A stretch of 40,849 nucleotides of DNA from JAFGVL01 sp031553685 (GTDB taxonomy: Bacteria > Bacteroidota > Bacteroidia > Bacteroidales > Paludibacteraceae). Below the pieces are notes generated by a model. The model had not been told where the DNA came from. It ran no database searches and worked only from the letters and a program-made list of their open reading frames with translations. The stretch covers positions 1 to 40,849 of the forward strand of contig JAVBLE010000040.1 in NCBI GenBank assembly GCA_031553685.1. Reading direction: 5' to 3'. Numbering within the stretch: the stretch's first letter is position 1; the number at the start of each line of letters is the position of its first letter. Below are positions 6,619 through 15,366 of the stretch, piece by piece. Both the position numbers and the translations under genes were made by a program.

Positions 6619-9084
6619 TCAATATTCTTCCATCATATTATCGTCTTCCAAAAGGTCGCCATTGTTGTGTTTCCCTTTTTTAGCATTGGCTTTTTTGCCG
6701 TTACCGTTATTCCCGAAATTATAGGTTGCCGTGAGGCGGAAATTAGGTGCATATCGCCAACTCTCGCTGTGCTGGCGGAAATCGTCCGACTCAGTATCAC
6801 TTACATCGCGTTTGGTGGCAAAGATATCGCGAACAGTAAATGCCAGGCTTAACTTTTTATCCCAAAAAGTTTTTTTCAATCCTAAATCAAAGCTATACTC
6901 CTGCCCGTTTTCTCCCTGGCTAACTACGCGAGGCGACTGATAATTGGCTGTAAACTGTCCGGTAAATGTTTTGGAGAACATAACATTTGCCAGCAAACGG
7001 AAATTCCACGACAAGCTTGAACTGCCGTCAATATGTACCGGTTCGGCTGCCGATTCGGGCGTGAAATCGGTTGCCAGCAACTGGTAATAATACCCATTAA
7101 GCGTTCCGGTAAGGTTCAGAAATTTGGTTGGTGAACTCTTTGCCACAAATTCCAATCCGCTCGACTGCGATTTGGTCGCATTCATGTAAGTAGTATTCAT
7201 CACGCCGTAAACATCCAAGAACCGTACGCGTTGGATTACATCGGTTGTATATTTGTAATACAGCGAAGTGGAAAACGAAAGTTTATCCCAAGCTTTCAGG
7301 TGGTTCAGCTCAATCGAGTTAGTAAACTCGGGGTCGAGGTCGGGGTTTCCGTAACTGATGCTTGTGGGGTTGCTCACATCCTTAAAGGCATTCAATTGCC
7401 TGCCGCGCGGACGGTTGATGCGACGCGTATAGTTCAGTTGTACCTCGTTTTGTTTGGGCAGCGAATACGACAAGAACGCCGTCGGGAACAATTCAAAGTA
7501 ATCTTTTGTCGGATTTTCTATTCCATTGCCTGTATTGTCCACTATCGTGTATTCGCCACGCAATCCGGCATGAATGCTGAGTTCCTTGACCTTAGTACCA
7601 TAAGTACCGTATGCGGCATATACTTGTTCGTGGTATTTATAGTCGTCGGTAAGGCTTGGTACGGGCTGGAACGACAACCCGTCGAAATTCTCCGTTTCGG
7701 AGTACGAGTTACGGTCTTGTACGCGGGCATTAATCCCGGCTTCAATCTTAGTCAGTTTGGTAATTGATTTCGAAAAATCGCTTTTCAGTTCAATGGTCTG
7801 ATTTCTGTTATTGCTTGTTTGATACTGGTCTCTCAGGTTGGCAGGAATATTTATCCCCGAATTAAGGTAATTAGCCTCACCATACATTTTCGAGGACGAA
7901 TAGGCAAGCGTGCTGTGCAGTTCTGTCTTATCATCATATTTAAAGGTATGGTCGAGCATGGCGTTGCCCGAATTCTGGTCTCCGTCAGTATTATTCAATC
8001 GCGAATAATCCTGGAGCGTTGTCAGGTTATTATATTTCAAATAAGAAGTCAGGTTATCCGAACTCATCGATCCATTAAAGAAATATCCGCTTACGCCCAC
8101 ACTGTTTTTATTATTCAAATGATAAGTCAGCCCCAAGCGCGACATCAATCCAAACATATTCATTTCAGTTTTCCCCTTTTGGTTTAGGGTACTGTCAACA
8201 TCACCGGATTTGCTCAAATAATCCCGGTCAGAAAAACTCTCGGAAGCGTTGTACATATTCCGTATGCCGAGGTTGAAATATCCTTCCCATTTGCCAACAT
8301 TAAAATTGATGTTCCCGCCGGCAATCTCGCCAAGCTTGGATTGCAGCGGATAAGTCAACCCAAAATTCACATTGCCGAAATATCCGGCTTTGCGGTCTTT
8401 TTTCATCACCAGATTAATAATCCCCGCACTTCCTTCCGAACTGTATTTTGCCGATGGGTTCGATATAATCTCGATAGACTGGATCGTTCCGGCAGGCATC
8501 TGGTCAAGTATCTGCCCGCGGTTATCTTCGGTTAGTCCGGCAGGTTTGCCGTTAATCCAGATTTCTACATTCGAGTTGTTTCGAAGCGAAACATTGCCAT
8601 CATTGTCCACCTGCACCGAAGGGATATTTTGCAAGGCATCATTAGCGCTTCCTCCTGCAGCAACAATATTTTGATCAACAGAAAACACTTTTTTATCTAC
8701 CTCAAACTTCACCTGGTCGGCTTGTGTTACTATTTCTACTGTTTGAAGGTCTTCCACATTTGCTTTCAATGCTATAGTCCCCACATTAACATCCGGTGTA
8801 GCTCCTTTTATATTAATCCGCTTCGTGGCGTCGGTATATCCGGTAAAAGACGCTTTTAATAAATACATCCCTGCCTTTACATTCGAAATCACAAAAGTCC
8901 CATCATCCGCTGTTTCAGTACCAGCTATAATGCTATCTCCCTTCAGCAGCACTATATCTGCATAGCCGACGGGTTGATTATTATTCAATGGATCGGCCAC
9001 CGTACCGCGCAAAGTAACTTCCTGTGCCTGTGCCAATATCCCGAAAGGCATAAAAACGAGGGATATAAAAATCTTTTTTATCAT
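6619..9084 (-). CDS. TonB-dependent receptor-like outer membrane beta-barrel protein
   Basis: 821 aa from ATG at 9084 (MIKKIFISLVFMPFGILAQAQ is a good signal peptide; the frame is open 11 codons further, but that stretch is not signal-like). Domain order: carboxypeptidase-regulatory-like domain at about 22-105, then a plug-like domain at about 110-220 (NALQNIPSV-type segment, WINGKPAG, IEIISNPSAKY, GIINLVMKK). The remainder is a large outer-membrane barrel of the type found in Bacteroidota 'outer membrane beta-barrel family' proteins. The C terminus is unusual in ending with a Gly/Asn/Lys-rich, then acidic, hydrophilic tail (FGNNGNGKKANAKKGK ... DDNMMEEY) instead of a terminal aromatic. No SusD partner is adjacent, so polysaccharide uptake is not indicated. 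Ligand unknown. Confidence 0.85.
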   Translation of the reverse strand: MIKKIFISLVFMPFGILAQAQEVTLRGTVADPLNNNQPVGYADIVLLKGDSIIAGTETADDGTFVISNVKAGMYLLKASFTGYTDATKRINIKGATPDVNVGTIALKANVEDLQTVEIVTQADQVKFEVDKKVFSVDQNIVAAGGSANDALQNIPSVQVDNDGNVSLRNNSNVEIWINGKPAGLTEDNRGQILDQMPAGTIQSIEIISNPSAKYSSEGSAGIINLVMKKDRKAGYFGNVNFGLTYPLQSKLGEIAGGNINFNVGKWEGYFNLGIRNMYNASESFSDRDYLSKSGDVDSTLNQKGKTEMNMFGLMSRLGLTYHLNNKNSVGVSGYFFNGSMSSDNLTSYLKYNNLTTLQDYSRLNNTDGDQNSGNAMLDHTFKYDDKTELHSTLAYSSSKMYGEANYLNSGINIPANLRDQYQTSNNRNQTIELKSDFSKSITKLTKIEAGINARVQDRNSYSETENFDGLSFQPVPSLTDDYKYHEQVYAAYGTYGTKVKELSIHAGLRGEYTIVDNTGNGIENPTKDYFELFPTAFLSYSLPKQNEVQLNYTRRINRPRGRQLNAFKDVSNPTSISYGNPDLDPEFTNSIELNHLKAWDKLSFSTSLYYKYTTDVIQRVRFLDVYGVMNTTYMNATKSQSSGLEFVAKSSPTKFLNLTGTLNGYYYQLLATDFTPESAAEPVHIDGSSSLSWNFRLLANVMFSKTFTGQFTANYQSPRVVSQGENGQEYSFDLGLKKTFWDKKLSLAFTVRDIFATKRDVSDTESDDFRQHSESWRYAPNFRLTATYNFGNNGNGKKANAKKGKHNNGDLLEDDNMMEEY

Positions 9085-9513
9085 AATTAAACTATTCAGA
9101 AACAGCTTCAACAGCAATCAAAAATTGAGCCAAAAGAGCACAAAAGTAATAAACTTTATTTTAGGGGTAGTCTAAATTGGATATTATGTTTACAAAACAA
9201 ATTCGACAGGACGGATTAATACACAAAAAGCAAGCCCACAAATCCATCCGGAACAAACAACAACTAAAATCAGGACGAACTTGAGGCTTGCTAATATAAA
9301 AGGGTTTCGTACCGCCGAATTTGCAATACGGCGGTTCTAAGTATAAGGATTTTTGTAATCCGGTTGTATTTTTTCGCATTATAAATGCTTATACTCTGCC
9401 GAATTACAAATTCGGCAGGACGGAGGTAGAGGCGTTGCATTTACTCCCATAGATCATGATCTCCAATTCAACTTTGCTCAATGACCGCATGCAACGCTCC
9501 TGCCCTACTCCTT
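9085..9513. repeat. repeat-rich gap with short palindromes
   Basis: No gene is supported. Visible palindromes are 9311-9317 with 9329-9335 (ACCGCCG / CGGCGGT) and 9396-9405 with 9409-9418 (CTGCCGAATT / AATTCGGCAG, 3-nt loop). A looser pair GCGTTGCAT ... ATGCAACGC lies at about 9431-9497. The cluster begins right where the secreted protein gene on the minus strand stops, within an Ig-like repeat. Confidence 0.55.
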
Positions 9514-11538
9514 TCAGGGTATTGTCAAACTCGACGAGCAACCATCCGGACGAGTATAAGTAAAGGTTACTGAACCGGCACTGATTCCTGTTACCACACC
9601 CGCATTGGTTACCGTAGCCACACTTGGATTGTTGCTCACCCATGTGCCGCCCGATGTGGGTGAGAGCTGACTGGTACTTCCAATGCAGATGCCGGTAGCG
9701 CCGGTTATGGACACTACCGGTTTGGGGAATGTCTTAATGGTTACAGCGTCAGTCGGGGTCGATCCGTTCACTATGGCGCGGATTTTAGCCGTTTCGGGCA
9801 GGTTTTCCACTATAAGCGTTCCGGCTGTTTCGTTGATATCTGTCCAGGTCGTAAATGGACTAAAGGCATATTGCCATTTGGTAATTGTTCCCCAGTTATC
9901 GCTTAAACTAACCGGTACATTACTACTTCCTGCACATACGACATGGCCTGACAAAACAATTGCCGAGTCCTTCGCTGTACACCCCATAGCGTCGGTTCCG
10001 GTTACATAGTATTTATATATTCCGGCTGCACTCCGGGTTGCATTTACATTTTTGCCGGTTGTTGTGTTCAAGCCTTCGGCGGGCGACCAGGTAAACGATG
10101 TGGCTGTCCCATCAGCAGTAAGCGCCGCTGTCTCTCCAATGCAATTGGAAATATTTCGGGTAGATACATTGACCGATATTACCGGACTGATTGTTGAAGA
10201 CAGTGCACTGAGGTTTCCGGCGCTGTCTACTGCCTGGATATGAATATAAGTGGCATTCGTTAACGGCGTGTAAGTTATTAGCTGATTGTCTTTTGTCGTA
10301 ACGGTAGGGTTTACAATAACATGTCCCATTCCGTCGCGAATAATCACAGGTTGTCCGTTCGGGTCGTGGTCTTCGGATATAAAATATCCTGCCAAGCCGG
10401 CTTTGGGAGTTGCCGAGATGGTATCCGAATGGTAGGTTCTTGTTTGGTCGCCAATATCGGTTGCCATTACATGGAATTGATTGGCGGTTCCATTGTCTTT
10501 CGATTGTATGGAGATGGTTTTACAAGCTGTCCGGACAGCTGTGGGTTTATCCGGAGCGGCTACATCCATGGCACAATGGGCATCGGCACTGGTTGCTTGG
10601 GTAAATTGGGCCAGATAAATTAATGTATTGGCAATGATTTTTTGTTCATCTAATGTTGCAGATGCGTTTGAGTGCCCGGTTTGAATTTGAGCCATGTTAT
10701 TCCATGTTGTCAAATAAAAATTTCTATTATCTGTAGTAGCGATATCGAATTTCATCCAAATTATCCCATTAGCTATTTGTCCTAAAGGATGAGTATAAGG
10801 AATTGTAAAAGATGTCCGGGCAGAAAGATCCCAGGGATATTTTAATAGGAAACCATCATTTACCGCTTTAACAGTTGAAGAACCAGCAAGGTATGATCCT
10901 ACTGATGGTGTGCTCTCATTTAAATATGTATTTACTAAATAGTTAAAATTCACATGAGGAGCACCACAAGTACCTTGATTCATATTTGAAGATGTGTCAT
11001 GTCCCAATAATACCCCACGCCCTGTTTTAAGAAAAGCTTCCACTGCATCACGGGCGGCAACAGATAGGTCTCTGCTATAATTACAGTCCCAAGTACCAAA
11101 CATGATTACATCATATTGATAGTTTCCCTCCGCATCTTTCAGATAAGAATCCGGATTAGCATTGAAAGAAGCAATCGCTATCGGATCGACAGCAATCAGA
11201 CCCATCCCCGGATCGGTTTCCGTTGTACCCATCCATGTTTTCAATTGATTACTACCTGCTATATCAGGAAAAACATTCAATACTTTGATCTTTTTCCCAT
11301 AATTAGCCGAACAGGTTTGCCAACTGGCGCCGTTATCGCCCGAAATCTTAACCGTGTAATTGTACTTCCCCGGTATGTAGCCGGGCAATGCCGAAGGATC
11401 CCATGACAGATGCACATAATTTTGCCCTGCAGGAATGGTTGCTGTAAGAGGAAAATCGCCGGCTCCAAAAGCCGAGATCGCCGAGAACATCCATGAGAAA
11501 AGAAACAAAAAATTCTTCCTCGTAAAAATCTTTTTCAT
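9514..11538 (-). CDS. secreted DUF5057-like / Ig-repeat surface protein, probably 3'-truncated
   Basis: 674 aa. The signal peptide (MKKIFTRKNFLFLFSWMFSAISAFG) directs export. Residues about 30-70 look fibronectin/Ig-like. About 80-330 resemble a ThuA/DUF5057-type domain (KVLNVFPDIAG, YDVIMFGTWDCN, GRGVLLGHDTSS), then several Ig-like segments. The last is a BIG2-type repeat (GTWVSNNPSVATVTNAGVVT) that stops abruptly after SSSLTIP. Relatives usually continue with more repeats and a C-terminal sorting domain, and neither is present. The stop is followed at once by repeat DNA, so the gene was probably shortened. It has the long structured leader described at 11539-11797. Function unknown; likely cell-surface or secreted. 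Confidence 0.7.
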   Translation of the reverse strand: MKKIFTRKNFLFLFSWMFSAISAFGAGDFPLTATIPAGQNYVHLSWDPSALPGYIPGKYNYTVKISGDNGASWQTCSANYGKKIKVLNVFPDIAGSNQLKTWMGTTETDPGMGLIAVDPIAIASFNANPDSYLKDAEGNYQYDVIMFGTWDCNYSRDLSVAARDAVEAFLKTGRGVLLGHDTSSNMNQGTCGAPHVNFNYLVNTYLNESTPSVGSYLAGSSTVKAVNDGFLLKYPWDLSARTSFTIPYTHPLGQIANGIIWMKFDIATTDNRNFYLTTWNNMAQIQTGHSNASATLDEQKIIANTLIYLAQFTQATSADAHCAMDVAAPDKPTAVRTACKTISIQSKDNGTANQFHVMATDIGDQTRTYHSDTISATPKAGLAGYFISEDHDPNGQPVIIRDGMGHVIVNPTVTTKDNQLITYTPLTNATYIHIQAVDSAGNLSALSSTISPVISVNVSTRNISNCIGETAALTADGTATSFTWSPAEGLNTTTGKNVNATRSAAGIYKYYVTGTDAMGCTAKDSAIVLSGHVVCAGSSNVPVSLSDNWGTITKWQYAFSPFTTWTDINETAGTLIVENLPETAKIRAIVNGSTPTDAVTIKTFPKPVVSITGATGICIGSTSQLSPTSGGTWVSNNPSVATVTNAGVVTGISAGSVTFTYTRPDGCSSSLTIP

Positions 11539-11797
11539 TGTAAATAAAGTTTTTGTTTTGCCTCAAGTTCCCATTGGCAGGTTTGTAGAATAGAAAAAGC
11601 GTGGAACTATGCTTATCAGTAACCGAGGCCCTAGGAGACCTAACATACCTAATAAGTATAGCCCACGCCGCATAAAACGATGTGAGCGTTGATTACTCAT
11701 TCTTGGTATGTTGAAATTTCCTAGGTTTCGGTTACAAGAATAAAAGCAAACGCTTTTTGTTTTTAATAAAATGGGGCCGACCGTTGTCGGTGTTATA
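11539..11797 (-). promoter_or_regulatory. structured 5' leader RNA, copy A
   Basis: About 255 nt between promoter and start codon, closely similar to 39680-39940. In RNA order: hairpin CCGACAACGGTCGG (11790-11777), hairpin AAAAGC-GTTT-GCTTTT (11757-11742), then a long stem built of P1 GTAACCGA (11735-11728) with TCGGTTAC (11626-11619), P2 CCTAGGA (11725-11719) with TCCTAGG (11636-11630), P3 AACATACC (11712-11705) with GGTATGTT (11649-11642), and P4 ATGAGTA (11700-11694) with TACTTAT (11658-11652). A conserved apical hairpin has GCTCAC pairing with GTGGGC. The stems differ in sequence from copy B but remain paired, which is evidence for RNA structure. Ligand or function unknown. Confidence 0.8.
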
Positions 11798-11801
11798 AAT
11801 A

Positions 11802-11832
11802 CAAAAGTAAAACTATTTTTGTTAAATGCAAA
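11802..11832 (-). promoter_or_regulatory. Bacteroidota promoter of leader copy A
   Basis: On the minus strand, -33 TTTG (11832-11829), 19 nt, -7 TACTTTTG (11809-11802). The same spacing and flanking bases (TTTGCATTT) occur at copy B. The first leader hairpin begins 11 nt after the -7 box in both copies. Confidence 0.75.
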
Positions 11833-11882
11833 AAAGTAAAAAAATCAAATATTTACTCAAATAAAACCTCGATTGTTTTTCG

Positions 11883-11934
11883 AAAGATTGTTTGGTTGCT
11901 GTACTTCGACAAGCTCAGCAACCAAGCAATCTTT
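11883..11934. repeat. 19-bp stem palindrome with CTTCGACAAGCTCAGC core
   Basis: 11883-11901 pairs with 11916-11934 over 19 bp with one G-T pair, enclosing TACTTCGACAAGCT. The core is shared with 1520-1538 and, inverted, with about 20324-20346. It may help end transcription on either strand, but no T-tract follows. Confidence 0.65.
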
Positions 11935-12018
11935 AAATAAACAAACAAGTTAAATTTAAACAATCCTCCACAACAGACAGATTTTTGGGAAGTGTAAAAC
12001 AAAAAAATGTTGATAAGT

Positions 12019-12048
12019 TTTGTAGCTAAGAAAAATTACCTATCTTTG
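12019..12048 (+). promoter_or_regulatory. rpmH promoter
   Basis: -33 TTTG (12019-12022), 18 nt, -7 TATCTTTG (12041-12048), a good match to the Bacteroidota consensus. It lies about 45 nt before the L34 start codon. Confidence 0.7.
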
Positions 12049-12091
12049 CAAGCCCAAAACGAAAATATAACAATATAAAATACAGGTCCAA

Positions 12092-12247
12092 ATGAAAAGA
12101 ACATTTCAACCTTCGAACAGAAAAAGAAAAAACAAACATGGTTTCCGCGAGCGTATGGCTTCGGCAAACGGTCGTCGCGTGTTAGCTTCGCGTCGTGCAA
12201 AAGGCAGACATAAACTTACTGTTTCTGACGAAGTAAAAGGAAAATAA
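12092..12247 (+). CDS. rpmH: 50S ribosomal protein L34
   Basis: 51 aa, MKRTFQPSNRKRKNKHGFRE then RMASANGRRVLASRRAKGR, the unmistakable L34 signature. L34 is a small, very basic protein of the large ribosomal subunit. The C-terminal extension KLTVSDEVKGK is of the length usual in Bacteroidota (E. coli has 46 aa). It has its own promoter and terminator and is not followed by rnpA, as is common in this phylum. Confidence 0.97.
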   Translation: MKRTFQPSNRKRKNKHGFRERMASANGRRVLASRRAKGRHKLTVSDEVKGK

Positions 12248-12273
12248 TATTGCTTACTTATATAGCAAGATTC

Positions 12274-12309
12274 AAAAAAGTAAAGGCTCTGTCAGTCTTT
12301 ACTTTTTTT
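12274..12309 (+). terminator. rpmH terminator
   Basis: 12274-12285 (AAAAAAGTAAAG) pairs with 12297-12308 (CTTTACTTTTTT) around an 11-nt loop and ends in a T-tract. It lies 27 bp after the rpmH stop. Confidence 0.8.
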
Positions 12310-12391
12310 GTTTATATAATTCAAATTAAGTATTTTAAAATAAATAATAGAGATTATATTCAATAAGATATTATAGAATTAAAAATCAGTC

Positions 12392-12506
12392 ATTTATTAC
12401 CCCTAATTAGCTTCGCTGACCTCCGGTTCCCTAAAGGGGACTTTAGCTTAATTCAATCTGTTTGTATCTGCCAGAAGCCCCTTCAGGGGTTTGGGGTGAT
12501 AAAATA
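12392..12506. repeat. interspersed repeat with CCCTAAAGGGG / CCCCTTCAGGGG
   Basis: Ends ATTACCCCTAA and TTTGGGGTGATAA are imperfect inverted repeats. Inside are CCCTAAAGGGGAC and CCCCTTCAGGGG. This is a recurrent non-coding repeat type of Bacteroidota genomes. No gene is seen. Confidence 0.55.
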
Positions 12507-12599
12507 AGTTTGTATAATTTATTGAAAAACATATATATATGACTCTATTAAATATAATCTCTAATGATACATTTTGTAACCATAAAATCTATTAGCCAG

Positions 12600-12665
12600 A
12601 GATTGCTTCGTTCCTCGCAATGACGACCGTTAACCAAAGCGTCATTGCGAGGAACGAAGCAATCT
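12600..12665. repeat. perfect 26-bp inverted repeat
   Basis: 12600-12625 and 12640-12665 are exact reverse complements (arm core CGTCATTGCGAGGAACGAAG) separated by 14 nt. The unit resembles a REP-like sequence seen in many bacterial phyla. Confidence 0.8.
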
Positions 12666-12727
12666 AAATCGATAAAACATATCAATAATTTATTTTGTAA
12701 AATTACTACTTAAAGTAAAAGAATTTT

Positions 12728-12850
12728 TCGTCATGGCAGGCTTGGTCCACAATCGTAAAAGACTAATTGTTCAGACAAACAAAGCAAACCATGCTGCCAA
12801 TGCGATGTCTCGTACACTCAGTCGCTTTGGATGATATGACGATTCTTTTG
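12728..12850. repeat. degenerate ~115-bp repeat, copy 1
   Basis: It shares the order GTCAT, GCAGGCTTG, CAATCG, AAAAGACT, TGCGATGTCTC, ATGACGAT with 31394-31508. Between 12666 and 12954 nothing else is recognisable before the PASTA gene. Confidence 0.55.
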
Positions 12851-12954
12851 GGGGGAAATAGAGAACAATTAATATGCATAGAACATCTGTTTTCTTGCCT
12901 ACTCATCAACTTTTTTATACTTTTGACTTTTAAATAATTTTTTGCTCGAAAAAT

Positions 12955-13794
12955 ATGAATATCAAAGTAATAATAAAACATATTGCTATAGCCATTGGGA
13001 TTGTGCTTGTGCTTGGTTTTGTAACTTTGCAAATACTGAAAATATATACCCATCATGGCGAGTCGGTCGAAGTGCCGAACCTGAAAGGCATGAAATTAGA
13101 AAAAGCCGTTTTGTTGCTCGACGGGCAAGAGGTATTGGTGGAAGTGATCGATTCGATATACGACAAATCGCTCGCGCCGGGTATTGTAGTCGAACAAACA
13201 CCTGTGGCAGGTAGCAAAATAAAGAAACACCGCGAAATATATTTAGTTATCAATTCGTACTTCAAACCCCAAATAACAATACCCGATGTGCGCGACCTTT
13301 CGTACCGGAACGCACGGGCAACACTCGAAGCAATCGGCTTTGAGATAAAAAATGTGGAATATGTCCCTTCGGAATACAAAAATCTGGTGAAAGATGTGAA
13401 AATGAATGGCCGGATACTGATGCCGGGTACGAAAATAGAAGTTGAGTCGGCATTGACACTTGTGGTTGGAGGGAAGCCAAGCGACACGGAAGTCGTTGCC
13501 CCAAGCCTTCACGGGTTGCGCTACGAGGAAGCGATAAGCCGCCTTTATTCAGACTCGCTCAATATCCGTTCGGTTGTTTTTGAAGGCGCCCCACGCAATA
13601 GAGCCGACTCGTTGCAGTATGTTATTTACAAGCAAAACCCGATAAAAGGTTCCCCAATGCATGTGGGCGGATCGATCAATATCTGGCTGACAAAAGATAA
13701 ATCACTCCTCGACCTGCCCGAAGAAGAATATGACGCTACATTGGATAGCATCCGAAAGTTGCATCCGAAAGATATTGAAGATTTTGGCTTCTAA
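12955..13794 (+). CDS. membrane-anchored PASTA-domain protein
   Basis: 279 aa. One membrane helix at about 9-28, then three PASTA modules (about 36-101, 105-173, 180-247), each beginning with a [VI]P[ND]L/V-type strand (VEVPNLKGMK, ITIPDVRDLS, VVAPSLHGLR), and a short acidic C-terminal tail. PASTA domains bind muropeptides or the transpeptidase site of penicillin-binding proteins in kinases and PBPs. Here they stand alone without a kinase or transpeptidase domain, the usual arrangement for the gene preceding rluD in Bacteroidota. The module faces the periplasm. RluD starts 12 bp later and a thioredoxin 10 bp after that, so the three probably form an operon. Precise role unknown, plausibly linked to cell-wall synthesis. 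Confidence 0.88.
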   Translation: MNIKVIIKHIAIAIGIVLVLGFVTLQILKIYTHHGESVEVPNLKGMKLEKAVLLLDGQEVLVEVIDSIYDKSLAPGIVVEQTPVAGSKIKKHREIYLVINSYFKPQITIPDVRDLSYRNARATLEAIGFEIKNVEYVPSEYKNLVKDVKMNGRILMPGTKIEVESALTLVVGGKPSDTEVVAPSLHGLRYEEAISRLYSDSLNIRSVVFEGAPRNRADSLQYVIYKQNPIKGSPMHVGGSINIWLTKDKSLLDLPEEEYDATLDSIRKLHPKDIEDFGF

Positions 13795-13806
13795 GATAAT
13801 GAATTG

Positions 13807-14880
13807 ATGAAACCTGAATTTTTGCACGAAACAGACGAAGAGGAGTTGGATGAACTGGGAGAAGCAACTCCGAAGGAATTATATGAACACCACCGTTTTG
13901 TGGTGGACAAAGGGCAATCGATGTTGCGTATCGACAAGTATCTGGTCAATATCATGCCCGATATTTCGCGCAACCGCATACAGGATGCTGCTGCTGCCAA
14001 CGCCATTTTGGTAAATGATAACCCGGTAAAATCGAATTATAAAGTAAAACCGCTGGATGTGATTTCCATCTGCATGGCTTATCCGCCCAACGAGTTTGAG
14101 ATTGTGCCGCAAGAAATCCCGCTAACCATTGTTTACGAAGACGATTCGCTGATTGTGATAAACAAACAGCCGGGTTTAGTGGTACATCCGGGTTTTGGAA
14201 ACTTTGAAGGCACTTTGCTCAATGGTTTGGCCTGGTATCTGAAAGATAACCCGAACTTTGATGTAAATGACCCGCGCCTTGGACTGGTGCACCGCATTGA
14301 TAAAAATACCTCGGGTTTATTGCTCATTGCCAAAACCGAAGATGCCAAGACAAAGCTGGGCAAACAGTTTTTTGACAAAACAACACACCGGAAATATGTT
14401 GCCCTTGTGTGGGGTAGCATGCAGGAGGATGAAGGGACAGTTACAGGCAACATCGGGCGCGACCCGAAAGATCGTATGCAAATGACCGTCTTCCCTTCTG
14501 GCAGCGAACAAGGCAAACATGCCGTAACGCATTACAAAGTGATTGAACGGTTGGGTTATGTAACCCTGGTAGAGTGCCGCCTGGAAACCGGACGCACACA
14601 CCAGATCCGGGTGCACATGAAACACATCGGGCACACCTTGTTCAACGACGAGCGCTATGGAGGAAATGAAGTACTGCGCGGGACGACCTTTGCTAAATAC
14701 AAGGCTTTTGTGCAAAACTGCTTTGCCATTTGCCCACGGCAAGCGTTACATGCCAAGACGCTCGGGTTTGTACATCCGGCTACAGGCGAAGAAATGTTTT
14801 TCGATTCCGAAATTCCGGACGATATGCAAGCCCTGATTGAAAAGTGGCGGGGATATATTGCCAGCAGAAATGATATTTAA
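13807..14880 (+). CDS. rluD: RluA/RluD-family 23S rRNA pseudouridine synthase
   Basis: 357 aa from ATG at 13807 (an in-frame TTG at 13804 precedes it and is less likely). An acidic N-terminal segment is followed by an S4 RNA-binding domain (about 39-100, starting MLRIDKYL). Next comes the pseudouridine synthase domain with the RluA-family motif HRIDKNTSG; Asp165 is the catalytic nucleophile. RKYVALVWG and RTHQIRVHM further match the family. In the cytoplasm it would convert uridines of helix 69 in 23S rRNA if it is a true RluD. The exact position modified is assigned from family and length only. Second gene of the PASTA-rluD-thioredoxin operon. Confidence 0.92.
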   Translation: MKPEFLHETDEEELDELGEATPKELYEHHRFVVDKGQSMLRIDKYLVNIMPDISRNRIQDAAAANAILVNDNPVKSNYKVKPLDVISICMAYPPNEFEIVPQEIPLTIVYEDDSLIVINKQPGLVVHPGFGNFEGTLLNGLAWYLKDNPNFDVNDPRLGLVHRIDKNTSGLLLIAKTEDAKTKLGKQFFDKTTHRKYVALVWGSMQEDEGTVTGNIGRDPKDRMQMTVFPSGSEQGKHAVTHYKVIERLGYVTLVECRLETGRTHQIRVHMKHIGHTLFNDERYGGNEVLRGTTFAKYKAFVQNCFAICPRQALHAKTLGFVHPATGEEMFFDSEIPDDMQALIEKWRGYIASRNDI

Positions 14881-14890
14881 TTTTACAAAA

Positions 14891-15361
14891 ATGAACAAAA
14901 TACTTACTTTCGTTGTTTTATTGGTTTTAACAACAAGCGCTTGCACCAGCAAACCAAAAGAACCTGAAGCGAAAACAAATCAACCGAAGAAACCTATGGC
15001 AACAACAATTCATCTTACCAAGGAAATGTTCCTTGAGCGCGTGGCCAACTACGAAACAAACCCTGCCGAATGGAAATATCTGGGCGACAAACCTTGTATT
15101 ATCGATTTCTATGCCAACTGGTGTGCGCCATGCAAGTCGTTGGCTCCTATTTTGGAAGAACTTGCGCAAGAGTATGATGGCAAAATTTATATTTATAAAA
15201 TAAACACTGAAGAGGAACAGGAATTAGCTGCTTTGTTTGACATCCGCAGCATCCCGACATTGTACTTCTGCCCGATGGAAGGAAACCCGCAGGTAGCACA
15301 CGGCGCGTTGCCGAAAGCCGAATTGAAAAGAGGTATTGAAGAGATTTTTAAAATAAAATAA
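14891..15361 (+). CDS. thioredoxin-fold lipoprotein
   Basis: 156 aa from ATG at 14891. Upstream in-frame starts lie inside rluD and would spoil the signal. The N terminus is a lipoprotein signal with lipobox TTSAC, Cys18 being the likely lipidated residue. The rest is a single thioredoxin domain with active site WCAPC (Trp77, Cys78, Cys81), cis-Pro122 in SIPTLYF, and the usual C-terminal helix. It probably acts as a periplasmic disulfide reductase or oxidoreductase anchored to a membrane. Compare the periplasmic thioredoxins of Bacteroides. Starts 10 bp after rluD. Confidence 0.88.
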   Translation: MNKILTFVVLLVLTTSACTSKPKEPEAKTNQPKKPMATTIHLTKEMFLERVANYETNPAEWKYLGDKPCIIDFYANWCAPCKSLAPILEELAQEYDGKIYIYKINTEEEQELAALFDIRSIPTLYFCPMEGNPQVAHGALPKAELKRGIEEIFKIK

Positions 15362-15366
15362 TATTA

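Noticed and set aside
6442..6852. 136-aa open frame on the + strand
   Set aside because: It starts in the MITE and continues antisense to the receptor gene; no recognisable protein features.
9161..9379. 72-aa minus-strand frame as a continuation of the truncated surface protein
   Set aside because: Different character (Cys/Phe-rich), no Ig-like pattern, and it covers palindromic repeats.
11563..11673. 36-codon ORF inside leader copy A (MRRGLYLLGMLGLLG...)
   Set aside because: In copy B the equivalent ATG is ATA and the frame meets TAG after 12 codons, while base pairing is conserved. A leader peptide is therefore not supported.
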